A stretch of 64,000 nucleotides of DNA from Pseudomonas sp. Irchel 3H7 (GTDB taxonomy: Bacteria; Pseudomonadota; Gammaproteobacteria; Pseudomonadales; Pseudomonadaceae). Under the pieces are notes generated by a model that saw only the letters and a list, made by a program, of their open reading frames with translations, was not told where the DNA came from and ran no database searches. Both the position numbers and the translations under genes were made by a program. The stretch lies in contig NZ_FYEA01000006.1 of NCBI RefSeq assembly GCF_900187605.1, forward strand, positions 248,001 to 312,000, given 5' to 3'. Positions 1 through 7,380 of this stretch are shown piece by piece. The stretch's first letter is position 1. Each line of letters begins with the position of its first letter.

Positions 1-1
1 G

Positions 2-403
2 AAGTTTCTGGTGTTAACCATGTTGAATAATCGATCTATTTTAGGTGGTTTATATGATTGTGGAGTGTCAGGAGTGCTTCAAAAGAGCATTAATTTGGAT
101 GAGATAACTGATGCGCTTCGGACTATCTCCTCAGGCCGAATCTACAAAGGTGGCTTTACTTTGGAAGACGATAACGTGATGCCGTCGAATTCCTCTGTAA
201 ACGAGCGCATAGCTAGTATTTCCAAAAAGGAGGCCGAAGTGCTTCGGCTATTTCTTGGGGGGATGCGAATAAAAGATATTGCTACTAATCTTAATCGTAG
301 CACTAAGACAGTCAGTACTCAAAAAACAACAGTCATGCGTAAGTTGAGTGTTCATTCCGACCAGGAGCTGTTTGCTTTTTGTCAGGAGCATAGAGTGGTC
401 TAG
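2..403 (+). CDS. LuxR/FixJ-type response regulator, C-terminal part (5' end outside window)
   Basis: The reading frame is open back to base 2, so the gene starts before the window. The visible 133 residues begin with the end of a receiver domain: KFLVLTM matches the beta-4 strand with its switch Thr, and GVLQKS carries the conserved Lys of the beta-5 loop. A linker follows, then a LuxR-type helix-turn-helix at about residues 70-130 (KKEAEVLRLFLGGM, then KDIATNLNRSTKTVSTQK). The family binds DNA after phosphorylation of an Asp that here lies upstream. It sits 298 bases before the fimbrial pilin gene on the same strand, which is typical for RcsB/FimZ-like fimbrial regulators, so control of the fimbriae is the likely job (inference). 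The true start cannot be seen. Confidence 0.88.
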   Translation, partial: KFLVLTMLNNRSILGGLYDCGVSGVLQKSINLDEITDALRTISSGRIYKGGFTLEDDNVMPSNSSVNERIASISKKEAEVLRLFLGGMRIKDIATNLNRSTKTVSTQKTTVMRKLSVHSDQELFAFCQEHRVV

Positions 404-701
404 AAGGGGCAGTATTGGCTCTCGGCTTTAAATAGGAGAAATATCTCCTGTTCAGTTACCTCTTTCTATTAATGCGATAGGAAAACTTTTTTTTATTCAA
501 TTTTGTTATTAGCCATTTGCCCAAATCTTTCTGCTTGGTCGCATGATTTTTAGGGTTTCTCCGATTTCCCAGGCTCCTGTCGATCCATAAAATTTACCAA
601 GTCGATTCCCGCTACCTCTTCAATACGGTGCCGGGGTTCGCTTGGTAGGGGCTTCTTACGGTTCCAGTAGAAGCTTCATATGGATCTAACAGAGTCTGAT
701 C

Positions 702-1244
702 ATGAAAAAGAAATTGTTCGTCGTAACACCATTCCTGGCAGCGCTCGTGGCCTCATTGAGTGCTCATGCTGCCCCTCAGACTGGCGCCATTAACATCACC
801 GGTAGTGTCATCGACAGTACCTGCTACGTAGATGTCGGCTCCAGCAACGTCAGCGTGACGCTGCCCAACGTTGATAAGACCATGCTTCAAGCTCCAGATA
901 GCAGCGCTGGTGTTACACCTTTTACTTTAAAGGTTTCTGGTTGCTCCGAGGGTGGTGGCGTTCAAAAAGTATCTGTCGCGTTCATTCCGGACAGTAATGT
1001 CGATATGAATGGCAACCTGGCTAACACAGGCACTGCTCCGAATATCGCCGTTCAAATTCTGGACAAAGACCAGAATCCGATCGATATCCGCAATGACACT
1101 TTTTCCGCACAGATGGCTCGTGGTGCGGCCACCGATTCTGCTGACATCGACTTGCGTTACTTCGCCAAGTATCACTCGGTTGCGGGTGGCGCTGGAGCAG
1201 GCGACGTTAGCGCTGTCGCGAACTTCCAACTGGTTTACAACTAA
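702..1244 (+). CDS. Type 1-like major fimbrial subunit (pilin)
   Basis: 180 residues. It has a Sec signal peptide (KKK, hydrophobic core, cleavage near AHA-AP at 23-24), the pilin Cys pair at C41 and C81, and a C-terminal penultimate Tyr in a beta-zipper motif (FQLVYN), as in FimA/PapA-family pilins. The N-terminal extension after the signal (GAINITGSV) is the donor strand that completes the next subunit. It is assembled through the chaperone and usher encoded just downstream. The start ATG at 702 lacks a strong Shine-Dalgarno sequence. A perfect palindrome lies between its stop and the chaperone gene and could hold back downstream expression, so that pilin is made in excess. Confidence 0.93.
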   Translation: MKKKLFVVTPFLAALVASLSAHAAPQTGAINITGSVIDSTCYVDVGSSNVSVTLPNVDKTMLQAPDSSAGVTPFTLKVSGCSEGGGVQKVSVAFIPDSNVDMNGNLANTGTAPNIAVQILDKDQNPIDIRNDTFSAQMARGAATDSADIDLRYFAKYHSVAGGAGAGDVSAVANFQLVYN

Positions 1245-1250
1245 TCATTT

Positions 1251-1278
1251 CGCCAGGGGAGGAATTCCTCCCCTGGCG
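1251..1278 (+). terminator. Perfect 28-nt palindrome between pilin and chaperone genes
   Basis: The arms CGCCAGGGGAGGAA and TTCCTCCCCTGGCG are exact inverse complements with no spacer, giving an RNA hairpin of about 12 bp with a 4-nt loop. No U-run follows, so it is more likely an mRNA-stabilising or attenuating hairpin than a full terminator. The chaperone ribosome binding site starts four bases after it. Confidence 0.7.
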
Positions 1279-1294
1279 TCAAGAGGTGAGTTTC

Positions 1295-2032
1295 ATGTTT
1301 TCTATTACGGTTCCTAATCTAAGGAGGCTTTCGGCTGGCTTATTATTTTTATCGCTGGCTCCTTACACATGGGCGGGTGTTGTAATTGAAGGGACACGTG
1401 TTATTTACGCTGAGAAAGAGCGCGCAGTAACCGTCAAGATGACCAACAAGGGAAAAGACCCCGTATTAATGGAAGTGTGGGCAGATCGAGGTAATATTAA
1501 GTCCAAGCCACAGACCGCTGACGCACCATTCTTGATTACGCCCCCGATCTTTCGGCTGGATTCTCAGAAGGGCCAGAGTGTGCGTTTGGTTTTTACCGGC
1601 GAAGATTTGCCTAAAGATCGAGAATCATTGTTTTGGTTTAATGCCTTAGAAATCCCCTCAATGCCAAAAGCTGCAAATAGCAATTTTATGCAAATTGCAG
1701 TGCGGTCTCGGCTGAAGTTGTTCTATCGTCCAGCAGGGCTCTCCGGAAGCCTTGATAAGGCAGTTGACCAAGTAAAGTGGGAGATAATTAATAAAGGCTC
1801 CGAGATTTTTCTGAAAGGAGATAATCCAAGTCCTTATTATCTGACATACAGCAATCTCGATTTGGTGCAGGGTGGGAAGTCATATCCCGCTGCTAACGGA
1901 ATGATTGCGCCCTTTAGTTCAGAACTTTTCAAGTTAAGTGATGTAAAGGTTGATTTGAATAATGCCCAGCTTCGCTATCGTTGGATGAGTGATTACGGCG
2001 CGGGCGTAGAGCGCGAAGTGCGGTTGAAGTAA
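1295..2032 (+). CDS. Periplasmic fimbrial chaperone, PapD/FimC family
   Basis: Start ATG 1295 is chosen because AGAGG lies 8 bases upstream; an in-frame GTG at 1286 overlaps that site. 245 residues with a signal peptide ending near TWA-GV. The first immunoglobulin-like domain has the family pattern: YAEKERAVTVKMTN (A-B strands), the conserved LITPPIFRLDSQKGQSVRLVF block (G1 strand, binding of the subunit), and RESLFWFNALEIP. The second domain follows from about residue 145. It folds pilins by donor-strand complementation and delivers them to the usher. Gene order pilin-chaperone-usher-adhesin is canonical. Confidence 0.95.
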   Translation: MFSITVPNLRRLSAGLLFLSLAPYTWAGVVIEGTRVIYAEKERAVTVKMTNKGKDPVLMEVWADRGNIKSKPQTADAPFLITPPIFRLDSQKGQSVRLVFTGEDLPKDRESLFWFNALEIPSMPKAANSNFMQIAVRSRLKLFYRPAGLSGSLDKAVDQVKWEIINKGSEIFLKGDNPSPYYLTYSNLDLVQGGKSYPAANGMIAPFSSELFKLSDVKVDLNNAQLRYRWMSDYGAGVEREVRLK

Positions 2033-2105
2033 TTGCTTTGATTTGGTGAGTTTTGACTCGGTTGTTTTGCTAATTCTTTTTGGCGGGCTTTAGAGAGGAG
2101 GCGTT

Positions 2106-4697
2106 GTGAAGCAGTTTGTTTTTTGTGGTGAGACGAAAACGCTTCCAAGGAACTTCAAGTTTGCATTGAATCTGTCGTTCGTAATGCTTTCATCTTGCGT
2201 TTTTTTTGCCGCCAAGGGTTTTGCTGACGAACAAGCATCTTTTAACCGAGCTTTTACCGAAGGGCGTGGTGGCCATCCTATTGATCTAAGCCGATTCGAA
2301 CGTGGCAACCCTGTCACCCCGGGAAACTACCAGCTAGATGTTTACGTAAACCAGATATGGGTGGCTCGCGATGAGGTTAGAATCATGGGCAGCACCCAGT
2401 CTGAAACGGCGACTTTCTGCTTCAGGCGAGAGCAGTTGAGTGCTTTTGGTTTGGATCTCGCCAAAATTTCTGGCCAAAAGCCCACACAGCAATCTCCTGT
2501 CGATTCGGATTGCGTGAACATTGAAAAAGATTTTCCTGAATCACGTATTGATTTTAATCTCGGTGATCTACGCGTGGATCTCAGTATCCCGCAGGCCTTT
2601 CTCAAGCGTGTGGTGCGCGGATATGTAGAGCCTGAAAGCTGGGAAAGCGGCGTTACAGCCGGCTTCATTGATTACAATGCCAATACGTACCGAACCTCAC
2701 AGCGAGGACAGCTCAGTACCCAAACGTACGTTGGAGTTAATTCTGGACTGAATCTCGGTGACTGGCGCATTCGTCATAGTGGTAACTACACTCAATCTTC
2801 AGGCGATCGCCAGGATTCAAAGGGGAACTATCAGGTTGGTAGTAGCTATGTTCAGCGTGATCTTACGTCACTTAAGTCTCAGTTGACGATCGGAGAATAT
2901 TATACCCCTTCCGAGTTGTTTGACAGCGTTCCATATACCGGAATACAGCTAAGCTCTGATGACCGCATGTTGCCAGACTCCCAGCGGGGATTTGCACCAG
3001 AGATACGGGGTACCGCAGAAAGCAATGCGAAGGTAGTGGTCAAACAGGGCAATAATATTCTCTATGAAACCAACGTTGCGCCCGGCCCCTTCGTTATAAA
3101 TGATCTTTATAATTCTGGTTATGCAGGCGATCTGGACGTCACTGTGACTGAGGCAGATGGAAGGGCCCGCAGCTTCACTGTTCCTTTTGCTTCAGTGGCT
3201 CAATTATTGCGTCCTGGTACCTCTCGATACAGCGTGGTTGCGGGTAAGTATCGGGATGATCAATTGGCTTATAAACCAAATTTTGTTCAGGGCACTTACC
3301 AACGAGGTCTTTCAAATCATTGGACTGGCTATACCGGAAGTATCATTTCTGATCAATATTTGGCTGTGCAAGGAGGTCTTGCTCTAAGTACGTCGTTTGG
3401 TGCACTAGCCTTTGATGTTACCCATTCCAATGCAACCGAGCTTCCTGCAAGCAGTGGAATGAAGAGCAGCTCTAGCGGTAAGAGTTATCGGTTGGCATAT
3501 AGTAAGGTGTTAGAGTCTACTAAGACCAATTTTGCTGTGGCTGCGTATCGTTTTTCCAGTGATGGGTATTTGGGATTTTCCGACTATGCTAGTACGCGAT
3601 CCCTCGAAGGCGATCTAAACGGGCATGTGCCACATCGTCAACGTAACAGGTTTCAAGTTAACGTAAACCAACCGCTACCGGGAAAATTGGGAAGTTTCTA
3701 TCTGAGTGGCTCTGCCCAGAACTATTGGAATACCGAATCAGGGAGTGATACCAGCTATCAGGCGGGGTATTCGAACAACTTTAGCTGGGGCAGCATGAGC
3801 TTGTCAGCTAGTCGGACACAGACGCCTTATGGCGAAGACGACACCCGCTACATGCTGAGTGTATCTATGCCTCTCGGCCGATCTGCAAGAGCACCCTATC
3901 TCAGTGCAAGTAGTGCATATTCGCAGTCTGGTGATGTTAACAATCAGCTTAGCATTTCCGGTTCGTTGGGAGAGTTCAATCAGACGCACTATGGGGTTTA
4001 TGGATCCCAGAGTATCAGTGATGGTGAGCGCTCAAAATCCAGTGGTGCTAACTTGCAGCATCGTGCGCCTTTGGCGAACCTTCAAGCTGGATTTAGCAAC
4101 GGAGAAAATTATCGCCAGGCCAGCTTTGGTGTGAGCGGCAGTATAGTGGCCCATCCTGGAGGCGTTAATTTCACTCAGGCCCAAGGGGAAACCAGGGCGA
4201 TAGTTGAAGCGAAAGGCGCTGAAGGGGCTGCTCTTCTAAACAGTAGCGGGGCGCGGGTTGGAAGCAACGGATACGGAGTAGTTTCGAGTCTAAGTCCGTA
4301 TCGTAACAATCAGGTGTCTCTTGATTCTCGCAATATCTCAGACGATGTAGAACTGCAGACTACTTCTCAGAATGTTGCACCAAGGTATGGTGCAGTTGTT
4401 CAACTCAAATACAAAACACAAACCGGCAAGCCGTTGCTGTTACATCTCACTGACAAGGAAGGGCAAAGTTTGCCGGTTGGCGCTGAAGTCCAAGATGAAC
4501 AGGGCAATAGCCTTACGCTGGTTGGACAAGGCAGTCGAGTATTTGTTCGCTCCGAAAAAGAGAAGGGCAAGGTCATTGTGCTTTGGGGGGATCGGGTGGA
4601 TCAAAGCTGTGAAGCGAACTACATGGCACCGGAGAGCAAAGAAAAGTCTTCATCGATACTAAAAGTCAAGGCGATCTGTTCGCCGCGTGTCTCCTGA
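2106..4697 (+). CDS. Outer membrane fimbrial usher, FimD/PapC family
   Basis: 863 residues, the usual usher length. GTG start at 2106 with GAGAGGAG just upstream. A long signal peptide ends near FAD. Then come the N-terminal periplasmic domain (FNRAFTEG, PGNYQLDVYVNQ), the 24-strand beta-barrel with the plug, and C-terminal domains. Family signatures visible: the IGEYYTPSELFDSVPYTGIQLSSD region, RGFAPEIRGTAESNAKVVVKQ, and PGPFVINDLY. The last 50 residues carry the usual Cys pair (QSCEANY, KAICSP). It forms the secretion pore and assembly platform for the fimbriae. Nine bases or so separate its stop from the next gene, so one operon is likely. Confidence 0.96.
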   Translation: MKQFVFCGETKTLPRNFKFALNLSFVMLSSCVFFAAKGFADEQASFNRAFTEGRGGHPIDLSRFERGNPVTPGNYQLDVYVNQIWVARDEVRIMGSTQSETATFCFRREQLSAFGLDLAKISGQKPTQQSPVDSDCVNIEKDFPESRIDFNLGDLRVDLSIPQAFLKRVVRGYVEPESWESGVTAGFIDYNANTYRTSQRGQLSTQTYVGVNSGLNLGDWRIRHSGNYTQSSGDRQDSKGNYQVGSSYVQRDLTSLKSQLTIGEYYTPSELFDSVPYTGIQLSSDDRMLPDSQRGFAPEIRGTAESNAKVVVKQGNNILYETNVAPGPFVINDLYNSGYAGDLDVTVTEADGRARSFTVPFASVAQLLRPGTSRYSVVAGKYRDDQLAYKPNFVQGTYQRGLSNHWTGYTGSIISDQYLAVQGGLALSTSFGALAFDVTHSNATELPASSGMKSSSSGKSYRLAYSKVLESTKTNFAVAAYRFSSDGYLGFSDYASTRSLEGDLNGHVPHRQRNRFQVNVNQPLPGKLGSFYLSGSAQNYWNTESGSDTSYQAGYSNNFSWGSMSLSASRTQTPYGEDDTRYMLSVSMPLGRSARAPYLSASSAYSQSGDVNNQLSISGSLGEFNQTHYGVYGSQSISDGERSKSSGANLQHRAPLANLQAGFSNGENYRQASFGVSGSIVAHPGGVNFTQAQGETRAIVEAKGAEGAALLNSSGARVGSNGYGVVSSLSPYRNNQVSLDSRNISDDVELQTTSQNVAPRYGAVVQLKYKTQTGKPLLLHLTDKEGQSLPVGAEVQDEQGNSLTLVGQGSRVFVRSEKEKGKVIVLWGDRVDQSCEANYMAPESKEKSSSILKVKAICSPRVS

Positions 4698-4708
4698 AGG
4701 AAAAAGTG

Positions 4709-5731
4709 ATGAGAAAATCGCTTTACTGGTTTTTGATATCTCCCATCTTGTTTGTATTTACTCCGTTTGTAAATGCAACTTGCTCATTTGATAAATATAG
4801 TGGGCTTTCCGAAACAACAATCAATTTGCCGGTTTCGTTAAGTGCATCTAGAGATTTACCTGTTGGAGCGGAAGTCTGGAGCAGCGGTTGGGTGAAGTCG
4901 CCTAGCACACTTATTCGGTGTACTGGCAGCGGTTTTATACAGGGCACTTTAGCCAGCGGGATAGGCGCTGCCATTCCAGGATATACAGGTGGCGGATTCA
5001 GCTCTGTATTTGAAACTAACGTTCCCGGATTAGGTATTTCAGTTTATCTTTGCAGCAACGTTCCAACGGGCTGTGGTACAGATTTTTCTTCGTTGGTTGC
5101 ACTCGCTAATCTAAATACGCCATTGACAGACACGTACGTCCCATTGGTCGGCAGTTGGCTAGTTCGCTTGATTAAAGTTGGGCCAATATCTAGTTCCATT
5201 CCTTTGCAGATTCCTGGGGTTAGTTCGGGTTACGCTCACGGTTTGGAGACCGGTAGGTTGATGCTGTCTGGGCAAATGCAAATTAACACCATAGGCTGTG
5301 AAATCACATCTCAAAGCAGAAATATAACGGTCTCTTTGCCATCTGTAATGCTGGCAGACTTTAGTGATGATACGACGATCTTGAATAATAGGTCAAAATC
5401 GCAGGCCTTTGAAATCAGTTTGATGTGCGACGCAGGAACTAGACTCAGATACCAAATTGATGGAGTGGAATCTTCATCGGCATATCATGTGCTTGCCAAC
5501 GCGCAGGGTTCTGGAATGGCTACCGGAATAGGTGTTCAGCTGTTTCGAGGGGATTTTGCCGATGATGATGTAGTGCCCTTAGGGATAAGTCTGTTACATG
5601 CAAACGTTGAAAGTAATTCCAGAGTGGTTATTCCGTTGATGGCGCGTTATTACAAGACGGCAGCACGTGTGAGCGAAATGAGAGCAGGGCAGGTCACGGT
5701 CGCGGCAACCTTTACTTTGAGTTACGAATAG
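4709..5731 (+). CDS. Fimbrial tip adhesin-like subunit, copy 1
   Basis: Start ATG 4709 (AAGGA 7 bases upstream; a GTG at 4706 is also in frame). 340 residues: signal peptide ending near VNA, an N-terminal lectin-like half (GAEVWSSGW, ASGIGAAIPG, SVYLC), and a C-terminal pilin half starting near GCEI, with the FimH/FimG-like block ITVSLPSVMLADF, the Cys in SLMCD, and an end motif VAATFTLSYE suited to donor-strand exchange. Two-domain architecture and position after the usher fit a tip adhesin. The ligand cannot be inferred. It is clearly paralogous to the next gene. Confidence 0.85.
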   Translation: MRKSLYWFLISPILFVFTPFVNATCSFDKYSGLSETTINLPVSLSASRDLPVGAEVWSSGWVKSPSTLIRCTGSGFIQGTLASGIGAAIPGYTGGGFSSVFETNVPGLGISVYLCSNVPTGCGTDFSSLVALANLNTPLTDTYVPLVGSWLVRLIKVGPISSSIPLQIPGVSSGYAHGLETGRLMLSGQMQINTIGCEITSQSRNITVSLPSVMLADFSDDTTILNNRSKSQAFEISLMCDAGTRLRYQIDGVESSSAYHVLANAQGSGMATGIGVQLFRGDFADDDVVPLGISLLHANVESNSRVVIPLMARYYKTAARVSEMRAGQVTVAATFTLSYE

Positions 5732-5812
5732 TTTCGATCAAACGTTTTGGGTCAAAAGTCATCAATCCAGGCCTAATATGCAGTTCTCTATTAGGCTGTT
5801 TGAAGGTGTGAT

Positions 5813-6814
5813 ATGAGATTTTTTATCTCTGTATTTTTAGGTTGGCTTTCATTGGTGTCTTATGTTGAGGCTTACTGTATTTTCGATAACTCTGTGCAGT
5901 CTCAATTTTCGATAAGTTTGCCAGCTACATTGAATGTGGCGCGTGACGCAGAGGTCGGAACGGAACTTTGGAGTAGCGGATGGGTTGAAGGCCCCGCTAC
6001 CAACATTCGATGCTTTTCCACTGGTAATGTAAGCGGTGTGCTGGCGAGCGGAATAGGCTCCGCAGTACCCGGTTTTTCTAGCAATGGGTTCAATTCTGTT
6101 TTTAAAACTAACGTTGAGGGTATAGGTGTTTCAGTATATTGGTGCAACAATTTTTCCAGCTCATGCAATCCTAACTACAATAATGTAACCCCTATCGCTA
6201 GCCTAGCGTGGCCTGTCAATCCTTACCCTTACGCCTTGAAAACAAGCTGGTGGGTGCGGCTCGTCAAAACTGGATCCATTATTCCTGAAGACTCGTTGAC
6301 TATAAGTGGTACTAATCAGATAAGCTATCATGATCTGGCAGTCGCAAATTTGAGCATCGTTGGTCAGGCTAGTGTAAATGTCGGTGCATGTGAAATTAGT
6401 CCGCAAAGTTCTAATATCACTGTTTCTTTGCCTAGTGTCATGCTTTCAGATTTTGGTGACTCTATGTCGGTTTTAGAGAATTCGCTGAAAGCAAAGTCGT
6501 TTGAGATCAGTATGATCTGTGAGGGGGGAGTAAATGTTTACTATCAAGTCGACGGGGCTGCGATTGGGGATGTGCTTGAAAATATAAAAGGGCCCGGCAT
6601 GGCTACCGGGGTCGGAGTTATGCTCTTTCGTGGAGATCAGAGTGGCAATACTGTTCTTCCTTTAGGTAGGAGAATTTTCCATGGCGTGACCTCGGGGACT
6701 TCAGCTGTCAGGATTCCGCTCACTGCGAAATATTATAGAACTTCGGATAATGCTCGCGAAATGACTGGCGGGGATGTATCGGTGGTTGCCGTATTTACGC
6801 TGTTTTATGAGTGA
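5813..6814 (+). CDS. Fimbrial tip adhesin-like subunit, copy 2
   Basis: 333 residues, ATG at 5813 preceded by GAAGGTG. Signal peptide ends near VEA. It shares with the previous gene the blocks ELWSSGW, LASGIGSAVPG, TNVEGIGVSVYWC, ITVSLPSVMLSDF, GPGMATGVG and LFRGD, roughly half of residues by eye, so a tandem duplication followed by divergence is clear. The N-terminal halves differ most in the loops after SVYWC, which would be expected if the two bind different receptors (inference). It may be the tip protein and the other an adaptor, or both may be alternative adhesins. Last gene of the fimbrial cluster; an 81-base gap separates the two copies. Confidence 0.84.
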   Translation: MRFFISVFLGWLSLVSYVEAYCIFDNSVQSQFSISLPATLNVARDAEVGTELWSSGWVEGPATNIRCFSTGNVSGVLASGIGSAVPGFSSNGFNSVFKTNVEGIGVSVYWCNNFSSSCNPNYNNVTPIASLAWPVNPYPYALKTSWWVRLVKTGSIIPEDSLTISGTNQISYHDLAVANLSIVGQASVNVGACEISPQSSNITVSLPSVMLSDFGDSMSVLENSLKAKSFEISMICEGGVNVYYQVDGAAIGDVLENIKGPGMATGVGVMLFRGDQSGNTVLPLGRRIFHGVTSGTSAVRIPLTAKYYRTSDNAREMTGGDVSVVAVFTLFYE

Positions 6815-6936
6815 GTTTCATGATGGGTTTAACGTGCTCAGAAAGCTAATAGCATTTATTGCCGGTACTAAGGTCGAATCGCTTACATTCAAGCATCAAG
6901 TCTGTGTCGTTGATTTCGTTCTTAAGTGATTCCGTC

Positions 6937-7380
6937 CTATCGACGAAGCAGTTCTATTTTTTCCTTTGGTAGCAATGTGCTGAGTTTTTTATAAAGTGCA
7001 CGTGTTTCCAGAAGATTCCAAACACGCAACATGGTTTCCAATACATCTAACGGTTTACTGATGAAGTCCTTTGCGCCTAAAGACAAAGCGCGTAGGCGTG
7101 TATCTCGGGTTGCATCGGCTGTCAGTACCAGGATCGGTAGATACTCTCCGCTTGGAATTCGTCGATTAAGCTGTTCGAGCACCGCAAACCCATCAAACTC
7201 CGGCATGTGCAGGTCTAGAATCACCAAATCTGGTTCAAAACTATTAAACAGATCCAATGTACGTAAGGGATCGGTTGTGCTCAAAACATTGCTCAGCCCT
7301 TCACGGGCCAGAAGCTGCTCGACCAATTCTAGATTGGGGCGTTGATCATCCACGACCAAGATACGCAAGTCTTTGTTCAT
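6937..7380 (-). CDS. Single-domain response regulator (receiver only)
   Basis: 147 residues, essentially one receiver domain: acidic pair DD at 11-12, phospho-acceptor Asp56 in VILDLHMP, Thr87-like switch in LVLTADA, and Lys in FISKPLD. The 25-residue tail (YKKLSTLLPKEKIELLRR) is basic and helical with no output domain. Its start ATG overlaps the stop of the hybrid kinase gene by four bases, so the two are translationally coupled. It is likely a partner or phosphate sink of the kinase, acting through protein contacts as CheY-like proteins do. HD-GYP outputs often follow such a receiver, but none is present here. Confidence 0.9.
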   Translation of the reverse strand: MNKDLRILVVDDQRPNLELVEQLLAREGLSNVLSTTDPLRTLDLFNSFEPDLVILDLHMPEFDGFAVLEQLNRRIPSGEYLPILVLTADATRDTRLRALSLGAKDFISKPLDVLETMLRVWNLLETRALYKKLSTLLPKEKIELLRR

